Shown piece after piece: positions 8,296 through 17,845 of a stretch of 43,521 bases of DNA. Position 1 is the stretch's first letter. Each line of letters opens with the position of its first letter. The stretch spans positions 1 to 43,521 of the forward strand of contig NZ_JAPUVO010000123.1 in NCBI RefSeq assembly GCF_029255185.1, in the 5' to 3' direction. Below the pieces are notes generated by a model. That model saw only the letters and a program-made list of their open reading frames with translations. It was not told where the DNA came from and did not search any database. A program made the position numbers and the translations under genes. Source of the DNA: Propionivibrio sp. GTDB taxonomy: Bacteria; Pseudomonadota; Gammaproteobacteria; Burkholderiales; Rhodocyclaceae.

Positions 8296-9828
8296 TCAGT
8301 GGGCGGCAGGCTCGGCGTAGGGAATCTTGCCGATCTTGATCTGCCATTCCTTCGGGCCGGTGGTGTGCACTGCCGTGCCGTTTGAATCAACAGCCACGGT
8401 GACCGGCATGTCCTGGACGTCAAACTCGTAGATGGCTTCCATGCCCAGGTCGGCAAAGCCGACGACCTTCGCCGTCTTGATCGCTTTGGCGACCAGGTAG
8501 GCAGCGCCACCAACGGCCATCATGTAGGCTGACTTGTTGTCCTTGATCGCCTCAATGGCAACCGGGCCGCGCTCGGATTTGCCGATCATCGAAATAAGAC
8601 CGGTCTTTTCCAGCATCATCCGGGTGAACTTGTCCATGCGTGTGGCTGTTGTCGGGCCGGCCGGTCCGACCACTTCGTCACGTACCGGATCAACCGGGCC
8701 GACGTAGTAGATGACGCGGTTGGTGAAGTCGACTGGCAGCTTTTCGCCCTTAGCCAGCATGTCGGCGATGCGCTTGTGCGCGGCGTCTCGACCGGTCAGC
8801 ATCTTGCCGTTGAGGAGCAGTTTCTGGCCGGGCGTCCACGCGGCAACTTCGGCTTTGCTCAGGGTGTTGAGGTCGACGCGCGTTGCCGTTTTTAGATCCG
8901 GCGCCCAGGTCACCGCTGGCCAGTCTTCGAGCTTCGGTGGTTCGAGTTTGGCCGGGCCAGAGCCGTTAAGATGGAAGTGAATGTGGCGCGTCGCAGCGCA
9001 GTTGGGCACCAGCGCCACCGGCAGATTGGCGGCGTGGCAGGGGAAGTCGAGCACCTTGACATCGAGCACGGTAGTGAGGCCACCGAGGCCCTGGGCGCCG
9101 ATGCCCAGCGCGTTGATCTTTTCGTAGAGTTCAAGACGCAGTTCTTCAGCCCTGGTTTTTGCGCCGCGTGCCTTGAGTTCCTGTATGTTCACCGGCGCCA
9201 TGATCGATTCCTTGGCCATCAGCATGGCTTTTTCCGGCGTGCCGCCGATGCCGACACCGATGATGCCGGGTGGGCACCAGCCGGCGCCCATGGTCGGCAC
9301 CGTCTTGAGAATCCAGTCGACGAGGTCGTCGGAGGGATTGAGCATGGCGAATTTGGCCTTGGCTTCGGAACCACCGCCTTTGGCGGCGCAAATGACTTCG
9401 ACGTGATGGCCAGGAACAATTTCAAAATGCACGACGGCCGGCGTATTGTCCTTGGTATTCTTGCGTGTGCCGTAGGGATCGGCAAGCACCGAAGCGCGCA
9501 GCGGGTTGTCCGGGTCGGCGTAGGCGCGGCGGACGCCTTCGTTGACCATTTCCTGCAGGCTCATTGTGGCATCCGGCCAGTGCACGTCCATGCCGACCTT
9601 GAGAAAGACCATGCCGATGCCGGTATCCTGGCAAATCGGGCGGTGGCCCTCGGCGGACATGCGCGAGTTGGTCAGGATCTGGGCAATCGCATCCTTGGCC
9701 GCCGGTGACTCCTCGCGCTGGTAGGCTTCGCCCAGCGCCTTGATAAAATCGAGCGGGTGGTAGTAGCTGATGTACTGGAAGGCATCGGCAATGCTCTGGA
9801 TGAGATCTTCCTGGCGTATATTGGTCAT
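8296..9828 (-). CDS. fumA: Fumarate hydratase, class I (iron-sulfur)
   Basis: A 510-residue [4Fe-4S] fumarase catalysing fumarate + water to malate in the TCA cycle. The three cluster cysteines of class I enzymes are visible: ICQDTGIGM (Cys66), GWCPPGIIG and VPNCAATRH. The C-terminal fumarase beta domain contains YYVGPVDP, VGPAGPTTATRMDKF and SERGPVAIEAI. ATG 9828 (MTNIRQEDL) is chosen; the in-frame extension to 9945 has no family similarity. It is transcribed away from the C13 peptidase gene and toward the ATPase-murI run, with 103 bp of AT-rich sequence between. The symbol follows E. coli usage; the enzyme could equally be called FumB-type. Confidence 0.92.
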   Translation of the reverse strand: MTNIRQEDLIQSIADAFQYISYYHPLDFIKALGEAYQREESPAAKDAIAQILTNSRMSAEGHRPICQDTGIGMVFLKVGMDVHWPDATMSLQEMVNEGVRRAYADPDNPLRASVLADPYGTRKNTKDNTPAVVHFEIVPGHHVEVICAAKGGGSEAKAKFAMLNPSDDLVDWILKTVPTMGAGWCPPGIIGVGIGGTPEKAMLMAKESIMAPVNIQELKARGAKTRAEELRLELYEKINALGIGAQGLGGLTTVLDVKVLDFPCHAANLPVALVPNCAATRHIHFHLNGSGPAKLEPPKLEDWPAVTWAPDLKTATRVDLNTLSKAEVAAWTPGQKLLLNGKMLTGRDAAHKRIADMLAKGEKLPVDFTNRVIYYVGPVDPVRDEVVGPAGPTTATRMDKFTRMMLEKTGLISMIGKSERGPVAIEAIKDNKSAYMMAVGGAAYLVAKAIKTAKVVGFADLGMEAIYEFDVQDMPVTVAVDSNGTAVHTTGPKEWQIKIGKIPYAEPAAH

Positions 9829-10022
9829 TTCAGGCTTTCTGTCAGAAGGTACGGGGCAGGGTAAGGCAGGTGGAATTCGTGCCGGCAAGAACTGGTCGCG
9901 GCGCTTGCCATGGATGAACCGGGCTGGCGATGATTTTATCATCATTCAATCGCCCCATATGCGGTGTAAAGTGGGGGCCACGTGCGTTGATAAGCGAACT
10001 TATTTGTCATGGAGCAGAGTAA

Positions 10023-11489
10023 TTGACTGAATCGAGCAAGGCCGATCCGGCGTTGTGTTCAGTACCTCCAGCCACTGTGCGGGAAGCTGATCTTTCAGGC
10101 AGCGTCAGAAGCCTCTTCTCGGATGCCGCGCGTTCCGCCGTTTTCCTGCGGCCACGTTGGCGCAATCTGCCTGCGTCGCCATTGCTCGTTGCGCGATTGA
10201 CGGTTCTGAATCTGCTTGTCATCGTGCTCGCCGAGCGTCTGATGATTGTGGGTGACGCCACTTTTTATTGGCGAGCGATCGCCAGTGGCTGGTTCGCGTT
10301 TGCCGCCATCGCCTGGATCTGCTATCTGATGCGGCCTATCCCTGCGGCGCCAAACGCGGGAGAAGGTGCCTCGTCCAGTGTTCAGCTTGTTTGCCTCGCA
10401 CTGACACAAAGCGTCCTGATTAATCTGGCCTTCACCGGCGGCTACGCTGCTCTTGTTCGCAGTGAGTTTTATAACTCGGGTTCGCTCGGTAGTGCAGGAC
10501 AGTGGGCAGTTTTTCTGGCGCCGCAAATCTGGCTATTTATCGCGCAGTTGCTGATGATCTGGCGTGGCGGCAACCGCCACAAGGTTTCTATGCTCGCTGC
10601 CGGCATTGTTGCGGCGTACAGCCTGATGCTGGCTTCGACCGCCGACGTGATGCAGTTCTGGTATCCGGACCTGCCCGCCGAGCCAAGGTCTGAGCGCAAA
10701 AGGCTGACGCTTACCCAGGAGCGCATGGAAGCCCAACCCGTTTTGTTTGCGCAACGGCTTGCTGAAGTTCAGCCGCAACGCCCCGAGATCGTCGATTTGT
10801 ATGCCATTACGTTCGCTCCGTATTCCGACGAGGATGTTTTTCACCACGAATCGGCGATGGTCGCCGAGGTGATGGCCAAGCGTTTCGACGCCAAAGGTCG
10901 GGGGGTGCAGCTCGTCAATCATGTGGATACCATCGACGCGCTTGCGTGGGCAACAAACCTTAATCTGAAACGCGCCATCCAGGGCATGGCAAGCGTGATG
11001 GACAAGGATAACGACATCCTATTCATGCATTTGACATCGCATGGCGGCAGTGGTGGAAAACTATCGGCCAGTTTTTGGCCAATGGACGTTGCACCGTTGA
11101 CGGCGGTTGATTTGCGAGCATGGCTTGATGAAGCGGGTATCAGGAACCGCGTGATCTCAATTTCAGCGTGCTACTCAGGCAGTTGGATAGAATCACTGGC
11201 GAACGACGATACACTGGTGATGACCGCTTCTGACGCTGACCATACATCGTATGGTTGCGGTAGAAAATCAGCGCTGACTTTCTATGGTCGCGCGCTGTTC
11301 GACGAACAACTGCGAACACAAACCTTGTCATTTGAAGCAGCGCATGCGGCGATAAGACCGATCATCAAGCAACGCGAAGAAGCCGCAGGCAAAGACGATG
11401 GCTACTCCAATCCGCAAATCAAAGTGGGCGCAAACATTCGTGAACGCCTGGCGCAATTACAGCGGCGACTGGAAGCAGTGACGAACTGA
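10023..11489 (+). CDS. Membrane-anchored peptidase C13 (legumain-like) family protein
   Basis: A 488-residue protein with an N-terminal membrane part and a soluble caspase-like C-terminal part. Five hydrophobic segments lie roughly at 55-75, 85-105, 118-140, 160-178 and 188-206. The C-terminal domain (about 255-470) carries the His-Cys dyad of clan CD proteases: LTSHGGSGG with His340 and ISACYSGSW with Cys383, followed by TASDADHTSYGCG, typical of C13. TTG 10023 is used as start because GGAG (10011-10014) lies 8 bases upstream and no ATG/GTG fits earlier. C13 enzymes cleave after Asn/Asp or act as transamidases (legumain, GPI8). The substrate here is unknown, and the domain probably faces the cytoplasm or periplasm beside the inner membrane. 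Confidence 0.82.
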   Translation: MTESSKADPALCSVPPATVREADLSGSVRSLFSDAARSAVFLRPRWRNLPASPLLVARLTVLNLLVIVLAERLMIVGDATFYWRAIASGWFAFAAIAWICYLMRPIPAAPNAGEGASSSVQLVCLALTQSVLINLAFTGGYAALVRSEFYNSGSLGSAGQWAVFLAPQIWLFIAQLLMIWRGGNRHKVSMLAAGIVAAYSLMLASTADVMQFWYPDLPAEPRSERKRLTLTQERMEAQPVLFAQRLAEVQPQRPEIVDLYAITFAPYSDEDVFHHESAMVAEVMAKRFDAKGRGVQLVNHVDTIDALAWATNLNLKRAIQGMASVMDKDNDILFMHLTSHGGSGGKLSASFWPMDVAPLTAVDLRAWLDEAGIRNRVISISACYSGSWIESLANDDTLVMTASDADHTSYGCGRKSALTFYGRALFDEQLRTQTLSFEAAHAAIRPIIKQREEAAGKDDGYSNPQIKVGANIRERLAQLQRRLEAVTN

Positions 11490-11519
11490 GCAACGCTTTC
11501 GTACTCCGATAGGACGCTT

Positions 11520-11945
11520 ATGGACATCTGGCATTCACCGATCAGTCTGATCGCACTTAACGAATTGTCCGCCGGCACGGCGGTGGCCCATCTCGGTATC
11601 GAGTTCGTCGACTTCGGGCCGGACTGGCTGTCCGGCCGCATGCCGGTCGACCTGCGGACGATTCAGCCCTTTGGCCTGCTGCATGGCGGCGCCTCGGTCC
11701 TGTTGGCAGAAACCCTGGGCAGTTGCGCGGGCAATCTGTGTGTTGATGCCACGAAGCACTATTGCATCGGCCAGGAAATCAATGCCAATCACCTGCGTGC
11801 CGTGCGCCAGGGCTACGTAACCGGTCGTGCCAGCCCGATTCATCTTGGCCGGACAAGTCAGGTCTGGGAAACTCGTATCAGCGACGAGGACGATTGGCTG
11901 GTCTGCATCTCAAGACTGACCATGGCAGTGCTCGATCACCGCTAA
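11520..11945 (+). CDS. Hotdog-fold acyl-CoA thioesterase (PaaI/YdiI/EntH type)
   Basis: A 141-residue protein of the hotdog thioesterase family. The signature is PFGLLHGGASVLLAETLGS (about 48-66), in which the His-Gly-Gly segment and the Glu seven residues later form the active site in YdiI/MenI and EntH. The C-terminal strands (GRTSQVWETRI, LVCISRLTMAVL) are complete. AGGA at 11511-11514 lies 5 bases before the ATG. It follows the C13 gene by 30 bp and precedes acs by about 100 bp. The likely reaction is hydrolysis of aromatic or small acyl-CoA; the exact substrate is not deducible. Confidence 0.85.
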   Translation: MDIWHSPISLIALNELSAGTAVAHLGIEFVDFGPDWLSGRMPVDLRTIQPFGLLHGGASVLLAETLGSCAGNLCVDATKHYCIGQEINANHLRAVRQGYVTGRASPIHLGRTSQVWETRISDEDDWLVCISRLTMAVLDHR

Positions 11946-11966
11946 GTTTGTGTAAATGATGTGTAA

Positions 11967-11984
11967 GATTAGGCGCATCTAATC
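11967..11984 (+). promoter_or_regulatory. Dyad GATTAG-N6-CTAATC upstream of acs
   Basis: A perfect 6-bp inverted repeat with a 6-bp spacer, 64 bp before the acs start. It is followed by a GC-rich leader. It could be an operator or a small hairpin in the 5' untranslated region. No regulator can be assigned. Confidence 0.3.
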
Positions 11985-12048
11985 CGTTCCGGTGCGCGCC
12001 GGCCGTTATCCAGAAAACCGTTTTTGACCACAGCACAGGAGATTGAAA

Positions 12049-14016
12049 ATGTCACAGAATGAGTCGGTCACGCTTTTTCAGCCGTCTGCCGAGTTCGTCA
12101 AGCAGGCAACGATTTCCGGCATGGAGGCTTACCAGGCGCTGTGTGCTGAAGCAGGCAAGGATTACACGGGCTACTGGGCGCGTCTGGCGCGTGAGCATAT
12201 CAGCTGGAAAACGCCCTTCACGCAGGTGCTCGATGAGTCCAACGCGCCTTTTTTCAAGTGGTTTGCCGATGGCACCTTGAACGCCTCCTACAACTGTCTG
12301 GACCGCAACATCGAAGCCGGCCTCGGTGACAAGGTAGCGATCATCTCCGAAACCGATGACGGTGAAGTCAAACGCTTGACCTACAGGGAATTGTTGGCCA
12401 AGGTCAATCAGTTGGCCAATGGTCTGCGCGCCAAGGGCATCAAGAAGGGTGACCGCGTCATCATCTACATGGCAATGGGTATTGAGGGGGTTGTCGCCAT
12501 GCAGGCTTGCGCCCGCATTGGCGCCATTCACTCGGTGGTGTTCGGCGGTTTTTCAGCGCAATCCGTGCGCGACCGCATCAACGATGCCGGCGCTGTCGCC
12601 GTGATCACCATGGACGAACAGTGCCGTGGCGGCAAGAAGCTGCCGCTCAAGCCGGCCGTTGATGAGGGAATTGCTCTGGGCGGTTGCGATTCGATTAAGA
12701 CCGTGATTGTCTTCAAGCGCACGGGTGGCGCTTGCACCATGGTTGCCGGCCGTGATGTCTGGTGGAGTGACGTGATCGCTGGCCAGTCCGACGTCTGCGA
12801 TCCCGAGTGGGTCAGTGCCGAGCATCCGCTGTTCCTGCTTTACACCTCGGGTTCCACCGGCAAGCCGAAAGGTGTACAGCACTCGACCGGCGGTTATCTG
12901 CTGCACGCCGTACTGACCATGAAGTGGACCTTTGATCTGAAGCCGAATGACATATTCTGGTGCACCGCCGACATTGGCTGGGTGACCGGACATACCTACA
13001 TCACCTACGGCCCGCTGGCCTGTGGCGGCACCCAGATGGTCTTTGAAGGTGTCCCGGTTTATCCTGACGCCGGCCGCTTCTGGAAGATGATTCAGGATCA
13101 CAAGGTCACCATCTTCTACACTGCGCCGACCGCGATCCGCTCGCTGATCAAGGCTTCCGATACCAATCCGGCGGTCGCTCCAACCAATTACGACCTGTCG
13201 TCGCTACGTCTGCTCGGTACGGTGGGCGAGCCGATCAATCCGGCGGCATGGATGTGGTACTACAACGATGTGGGTGGTGGTCGTTGCCCGATCGTCGATA
13301 CCTTCTGGCAGACGGAAACCGGCGGCCACATGATTACCCCACTGCCCGGCGTGACACCGATGGTGCCGGGTTCGTGTACGCTGCCCTTCCCTGGCATCCA
13401 CGCGACCATCGTCGATGAAACGGGTACGGAACTTGACTGGGGCAAGGGAGGCCTGTTGGTCGTTACCAAACCGTGGCCGTCGATGATCCGCAACATCTGG
13501 AATGATCCTGAGCGTTTCAAGTCCTCCTATTACCCAGCCGATTTCAACGGCAAACTTTATCTTGCTGGCGACGGGTCGGTGCGCGACGTGAATACGGGTT
13601 ACTTCACCATCACCGGCCGCATCGACGATGTGCTCAATGTCTCCGGTCACCGGATGGGGACCATGGAAATCGAATCAGCGCTGGTTTCGCATCCGAAGGT
13701 GGCTGAAGCCGCTGTGGTTGGGCGTCCCGACGATCTGACCGGCGAGGCGATCTGCGCCTTCGTCGTGCTCAAGGGCGCCCGCCCGGTAGGCGAGGCGGCC
13801 AGCAAGATGGTCAAGGAATTGCAGGATCACGTTGCCAAGGAAATCGGACCGATTGCCAAGCCGAAAGATATTCGCTTTGGCGAGAACCTGCCAAAGACAC
13901 GTTCGGGCAAGATTATGCGCCGCCTGCTGCGTTCGCTGGCCAAGGGCGAAGTGGTTGCGCAGGACGTCTCGACGCTGGAAAACCCGGCGATTCTCGAGCA
14001 GTTAAGGGCTAACTGA
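12049..14016 (+). CDS. acs: Acetyl-CoA synthetase (AMP-forming)
   Basis: A 655-residue ANL-superfamily enzyme making acetyl-CoA from acetate, ATP and CoA. Motifs in order: the ATP/AMP-binding loop [20 protein letters not shown] (about 265-284), [22 protein letters not shown] (about 425), and the C-terminal hinge and catalytic segment [32 protein letters not shown] at the end contains the lysine that Pat-type enzymes acetylate to switch Acs off. AGGAGA at 12037-12042 lies 6 bases before ATG 12049, which decides the start. The length equals that of E. coli Acs. A Pat homologue lies about 10 kb downstream. Confidence 0.96.
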   Translation: MSQNESVTLFQPSAEFVKQATISGMEAYQALCAEAGKDYTGYWARLAREHISWKTPFTQVLDESNAPFFKWFADGTLNASYNCLDRNIEAGLGDKVAIISETDDGEVKRLTYRELLAKVNQLANGLRAKGIKKGDRVIIYMAMGIEGVVAMQACARIGAIHSVVFGGFSAQSVRDRINDAGAVAVITMDEQCRGGKKLPLKPAVDEGIALGGCDSIKTVIVFKRTGGACTMVAGRDVWWSDVIAGQSDVCDPEWVSAEHPLFLLYTSGSTGKPKGVQHSTGGYLLHAVLTMKWTFDLKPNDIFWCTADIGWVTGHTYITYGPLACGGTQMVFEGVPVYPDAGRFWKMIQDHKVTIFYTAPTAIRSLIKASDTNPAVAPTNYDLSSLRLLGTVGEPINPAAWMWYYNDVGGGRCPIVDTFWQTETGGHMITPLPGVTPMVPGSCTLPFPGIHATIVDETGTELDWGKGGLLVVTKPWPSMIRNIWNDPERFKSSYYPADFNGKLYLAGDGSVRDVNTGYFTITGRIDDVLNVSGHRMGTMEIESALVSHPKVAEAAVVGRPDDLTGEAICAFVVLKGARPVGEAASKMVKELQDHVAKEIGPIAKPKDIRFGENLPKTRSGKIMRRLLRSLAKGEVVAQDVSTLENPAILEQLRAN

Positions 14017-14030
14017 TAAAGACCGCTCAT

Positions 14031-14059
14031 CGGGCCGGTACATCTTGTCTGCCGGCCCG
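14031..14059 (+). terminator. GC-rich hairpin between acs and the DUF294 gene
   Basis: CGGGCCGG (14031-14038) pairs exactly with CCGGCCCG (14052-14059) around a 13-base loop, starting 14 bases after the acs stop. No T-tract follows and the next start is only 36 bp away. It may attenuate or process the acs transcript rather than fully terminate it. Confidence 0.45.
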
Positions 14060-14095
14060 AACATTTGCGCAGCAGTTGCCGATCAAGGAGTCGGG

Positions 14096-16006
14096 ATGAG
14101 CAATGGTGCGACCCAGATGCTGGTGTCGGCAACGATCGAGTTCCTGCGCTTCTACCCGCCGTTTGACCGCATGGAGCACGAGGCCATGCAGTTTCTCGGT
14201 GAGCACGTCAAGCTGGCCTATTACCCCAAGGGTTCGCTGATCCTGTCGCCGGAAACAGGCGTCGTACAGGTGTTCCGCATCGTGCAGCGCGGCAAGGTTC
14301 TCGTTCGTCATACCACTGAAGTCAGCGTGATGGACCCATCGTCGCTGACGCTGGGGCCGGGTGAGGGCTTTTCAATCGGCTCGGTAATGGCGCAGCGCCC
14401 GACGACCAGCAGCTATACGGCGCTGGAAGACGTTTTTTGCTACGAACTGATGGCCGAGGATTTTTTCGAGTTGATGCAGAAAAGCTCGGTGCTCAATCTC
14501 TTCTGTACTCAGTACCTGGCCAGTCTGCTCAGTCAGTCGCGTCAGCAGTTGCAACTGCAATTTTCCCAGCACGTTGCCGAGCAGCAAACGATGAATTCAC
14601 CGTTGACGGCGATTATCAAGAAGGTACCTCTGTCGGTGACGCCGGATACGCCGATCCGCAAGGTTATCGAGCTAATGGCCGCCGGCAGTATCGGCTCGAT
14701 GGTCATTGTCGATGACACGCAGCAGCCGGTGGGTATCTTTACCCAATCCGATGTCCTCAAGCGCATTGTGCTGACCGGGGTTAACCTCGATGATCCGATC
14801 CGGCGGGTCATGTCGGAAAGCCCGTACACTCTGCCGGTCGCCGCCAATGCCTATGACGCGGTGCTGGCCATGACCATGCACGGTGTCCGCCAGGTGCTGG
14901 CGGTTGACGAAGGTGGCCGTTTGCAGGGCGTTATTTCCGAGCGCGATCTCTTTACCCTGCAACGCGTCGGACTGCGCCAGATTCGCCAGGCCATCGATGC
15001 TGCGACCAGCATCGACATGCTGCTGCACGCCAGCCAGGATGTGCGTCAGCTTTCACTGAATCTGCTGGCGCAGGGCGTCGGCGCCGAGCAGATCACCCAG
15101 TTCATTTCGGCGCTCAACGATACGCTGACCCAGCGCATCATTACGCTCAACCTCGACAAGCATGATCTGTTCGGCATTGAGTGGGCGTGGCTGTCTTTCG
15201 GTTCCGAAGGGCGCGACGAACAGACCTTCAGTACCGATCAGGATAACGGGATTGTCTATGTCTGCACCGACATCATGGATCGCGAGCAGACCCAGTTGCG
15301 GCTGCTTGATTTCGCCCGTGACGTCAATGCCGATCTTGACGCGTGCGGTTTCCCCCTGTGCACCGGGAAAATCATGGCCAGTAACCCCGATCTGTGCCTC
15401 ACGCTGGAAGAGTGGGAAGAAAGGTTCGGCCACTGGATCCGTACGCCGGAACCGCAGGCGCTGCTCAATGCGACGATCTTCTTCGATTTCAGGCCGCTGT
15501 TTGGAAAATTCAATCTGGCCGATCGCATGCGCCTGACACTGCTGCGGCGGACGCGGAATAATCCGATTTTTCTACGCATGCTGGCGGACAACGCCATCCG
15601 CATTGTGCCGCCGCTGGGAACGTTTCGCGATTTCGTGACCGATGCCGATCCGGACCACCCTGGAACCATCGACCTCAAACAATATGGCGCACGGCTGTTC
15701 ATTGACGCGGCGCGGATATTTGCCATGGCGCATGATGTTACAGCGACCAATACGGTGCAGCGCATCAAGCAGGCGGCGCCGCTGATGAATATTTCAGCCG
15801 ACAAGGCGGCGGCTATGATTGACGGCTTCAATTTCATCCAACTGATGCGTTTGCGGCACCAGCACGCTGAACAGATGCAAGGACGGGAGGGGGGTAACCT
15901 GATCAGGCCGGACGAACTGAATGAGGTCGAGCGGCGCATCCTGAAAGAAGCATTCCGCCAGGCGCGCAAGCTTCAGCAACGTCTCAAGCTTGATTACCAG
16001 CTTTGA
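14096..16006 (+). CDS. Cyclic-nucleotide-binding / CBS-pair / DUF294 nucleotidyltransferase-like protein
   Basis: A 636-residue multidomain regulator. Residues 12-140 form a cNMP-binding-like beta-roll (YYPKGSLILSPETG). Residues 165-290 are two CBS domains (VIVDDTQQPVGIFTQSDVLK; GRLQGVISERDLFTL). Residues about 320-460 are a DUF294 nucleotidyltransferase domain with SFGSEGRDEQTFSTDQDNGI at about 367, resembling the GlnD active-site G-S-x(n)-D-x-D layout. The rest is the DUF294 C-terminal helical domain. AAGGAG (14085-14090) places the start at ATG 14096, not at the in-frame TTG 14045. It lies directly between acs and the DnaQ-like gene, an arrangement I recall near acetate genes in many proteobacteria. 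It probably tunes acetate or nitrogen signalling by nucleotidylation; this is unproven. Confidence 0.85.
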   Translation: MSNGATQMLVSATIEFLRFYPPFDRMEHEAMQFLGEHVKLAYYPKGSLILSPETGVVQVFRIVQRGKVLVRHTTEVSVMDPSSLTLGPGEGFSIGSVMAQRPTTSSYTALEDVFCYELMAEDFFELMQKSSVLNLFCTQYLASLLSQSRQQLQLQFSQHVAEQQTMNSPLTAIIKKVPLSVTPDTPIRKVIELMAAGSIGSMVIVDDTQQPVGIFTQSDVLKRIVLTGVNLDDPIRRVMSESPYTLPVAANAYDAVLAMTMHGVRQVLAVDEGGRLQGVISERDLFTLQRVGLRQIRQAIDAATSIDMLLHASQDVRQLSLNLLAQGVGAEQITQFISALNDTLTQRIITLNLDKHDLFGIEWAWLSFGSEGRDEQTFSTDQDNGIVYVCTDIMDREQTQLRLLDFARDVNADLDACGFPLCTGKIMASNPDLCLTLEEWEERFGHWIRTPEPQALLNATIFFDFRPLFGKFNLADRMRLTLLRRTRNNPIFLRMLADNAIRIVPPLGTFRDFVTDADPDHPGTIDLKQYGARLFIDAARIFAMAHDVTATNTVQRIKQAAPLMNISADKAAAMIDGFNFIQLMRLRHQHAEQMQGREGGNLIRPDELNEVERRILKEAFRQARKLQQRLKLDYQL

Positions 16007-16008
16007 TC

Positions 16009-16752
16009 ATGTCCTGGTTTGCCAATCTTTTCGGTATGGCCCGGGCGCGGCGGGCGCTTGCTCTCGCGCCCGAGCAGCGCGAGGCTCTTGCCAACTGGCA
16101 GCAACTGCCGGCGGCGGACCTGAGCTTCATGCACAATCGCGGCCGCTATGTGGTGGTCGATGTCGAGACCAGCGGGCTGAACATGAAGAAAGATCGCCTG
16201 ATCTCGATCGGCGCTGTGGCGCTGGTCGACGGGCGGATCGATTTTAACGATGTCTTTCAGGTCGTACTGCGGCAGGATCGGGTGAGCACCAACGAGAACA
16301 TCCTGATGCACGGCATTGGCGGTTCGGCGCAGAGCGAAGGAGTGGAGCCGGCGGCAGCGCTGCTTTCATTTCTCGGCTATCTTGGCAAGGTGCCGCTGGT
16401 CGCCTATCACGCCTTTTTTGACCAATCGATGATTGAAAAAACAATGCTGGAGTATCTCGGAGTTGAGCTCGGGCAGACCTGGATCGATCTGGCGTGGGTG
16501 CTGCCCAGCCTCTTCCCGAATCCGATCGAATCTCGAGCCACCCTTGATGACTGGCTCAAGCTCTTTGCTATCGAAAACATAGTGCGCCATAACGCCGTTT
16601 CGGATGCCTACGCCACCGCCAAGCTGTTGCAGGTGGCTATTGCCGCGAGCAATCAAAAAGGCGTGCTTTCGCCAGCCGGTTTTATCAGAATGGAAAAGGA
16701 CCGGCAGTTGCCTCACAAAATCGGATCATCAGACGGGCTGGTGTGCGGCTGA
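16009..16752 (+). CDS. DnaQ-like 3'-5' exonuclease (DEDDh)
   Basis: A 247-residue exonuclease of the DNA polymerase III epsilon type. Exo I is VVVDVETSG (Asp51, Glu53). Exo II contains YHAFFDQSMIEK with the conserved Asp, and Exo III is RHNAVSDAYATAKLL with His and Asp, giving the full DEDDh set. It starts two bases after the stop of the DUF294 gene, so the two are co-translated. Partners of DUF294 proteins in other proteobacteria are often such exonucleases; the substrate could be DNA or small RNA. It lacks the C-terminal polymerase-binding region of DnaQ, so it is not the replicative proofreader. Confidence 0.88.
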   Translation: MSWFANLFGMARARRALALAPEQREALANWQQLPAADLSFMHNRGRYVVVDVETSGLNMKKDRLISIGAVALVDGRIDFNDVFQVVLRQDRVSTNENILMHGIGGSAQSEGVEPAAALLSFLGYLGKVPLVAYHAFFDQSMIEKTMLEYLGVELGQTWIDLAWVLPSLFPNPIESRATLDDWLKLFAIENIVRHNAVSDAYATAKLLQVAIAASNQKGVLSPAGFIRMEKDRQLPHKIGSSDGLVCG

Positions 16753-16800
16753 AAGGCGCTCGGATCGCCGTGTCGGTCCAGAAAACGATGGGGTTTTTCT

Positions 16801-16827
16801 TTGACACTGATGCAGTCACGGTAAAAT
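16801..16827 (+). promoter_or_regulatory. Sigma70-like promoter for the CitE-like gene
   Basis: TTGACA at 16801-16806 (perfect -35) and TAAAAT at 16822-16827 (5/6 -10) are separated by 15 bp, slightly short. The predicted start near 16834 would leave a leader of about 25 nt before ATG 16858. Confidence 0.5.
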
Positions 16828-16857
16828 GCTCGTTTTGCTATCTGAGGTATTCTTTCC

Positions 16858-17841
16858 ATGCGACATCCGGGCGACATTCTATTCCCTGGGGAAAAGCCCT
16901 TTCCCAGCCTGCCCGCCGTCGACCACTACGCTGGCTCTGAAAAACTAATGAAGAAGGCCTTGCAACTGCAAAACGAGTTGGGGCCCGTCTTCGATATCAC
17001 CTGCGACTGCGAGGATGGCGCACACGTCGGCGCTGAATGCGAACACGCCGAAATGGCGGCTGCCATCATCATGAGCGACGACAACCGCTATGGCCGCGTT
17101 GCAGCGCGCATCCACGACATCACTCACGCCAACTGGCAGCAGGATCTTGATATTCTCGTATCCCTTGCTGGCACTCGTCTGCCCTTCATTACCCTGCCCA
17201 AACCACGCGGCGTCGATGATGTGCGCACCCAGATCGCCGCACTGCGCGACGCCGAAGCGGCTGCCGGTCTGCAAGCAGTGATTCCTGTCCATGTTCTCAT
17301 CGAGACGCTTGGCGCCCTGCACGATGTATGGGAAATCGCCGCGCTCCCTGATGTCGAATCGCTCGATTTTGGCCTGATGGATTTTGTCTCCGGCCACCAT
17401 GGTGCGATTCCCGGTTCGGCGATGAAGAGTCCGGGACAGTTCGAGCACCCGCTGGTTGCCCGCGCCAAATGCGAAATCACCACGGCGGCGCTGGCCAATG
17501 GCGTTGTCCCAACACACAACGTCACCACTGAGTTGAAAGATCTCGACGTGATACGCAACGATGCCCGGCGGGCACGCAACGAATTTGGCTACTTGCGGAT
17601 GTGGAGCATCCATCCCAACCAGATCATGCCGATCGTCGAAGCCATGCGCCCGGATTTTTCCGAGGTCGAAACCGCCGCCGCCATCCTGATCGCCGCGCAG
17701 GATAGGGATTGGGCACCCATTGCCCATGAAGGGCGTTTGCACGACCGCGCCTCATACCGTTATTACTGGGAACTGCTGGCACGTGCACAGGCTATGGCCA
17801 TGTGCCTGCCAGCCGAGGCCAGGCAGCGTTTCTTTGGCTGA
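16858..17841 (+). CDS. HpcH/HpaI (CitE-like) CoA ester lyase
   Basis: A 327-residue TIM-barrel lyase of the citrate-lyase-beta/malyl-CoA lyase superfamily. Visible marks are TCDCEDGAHVG near residue 45, the acidic Mg-binding residues in VLIETLGAL and LDFGLMDFVSGHHGAIPG, and the C-terminal MWSIHPNQI, where WSIHPxQ is a CitE signature. No CitD or CitF genes are adjacent, so it is a stand-alone CitE-like enzyme acting on a malyl-, citramalyl- or related CoA ester. The distinction needs biochemical data. The short downstream gene starts five bases after its stop. Confidence 0.85.
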   Translation: MRHPGDILFPGEKPFPSLPAVDHYAGSEKLMKKALQLQNELGPVFDITCDCEDGAHVGAECEHAEMAAAIIMSDDNRYGRVAARIHDITHANWQQDLDILVSLAGTRLPFITLPKPRGVDDVRTQIAALRDAEAAAGLQAVIPVHVLIETLGALHDVWEIAALPDVESLDFGLMDFVSGHHGAIPGSAMKSPGQFEHPLVARAKCEITTAALANGVVPTHNVTTELKDLDVIRNDARRARNEFGYLRMWSIHPNQIMPIVEAMRPDFSEVETAAAILIAAQDRDWAPIAHEGRLHDRASYRYYWELLARAQAMAMCLPAEARQRFFG

Positions 17842-17845
17842 CCGG

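Noticed and set aside
8971-9708. 245-residue plus-strand frame antisense to fumarase
   Set aside because: It is the complement of highly conserved fumarase sequence; its own composition (Gly, His, Asp rich) shows no family and no ribosome binding site.
9929-9943. GATGAT-TTT-ATCATC dyad between fumarase and the C13 gene
   Set aside because: Short, AT-rich and without promoter elements at a meaningful distance; not enough to claim an operator.
14045-14095. Upstream TTG start for the DUF294 gene
   Set aside because: The TTG at 14045 lies within the hairpin, has no Shine-Dalgarno, and AAGGAG precisely serves ATG 14096.
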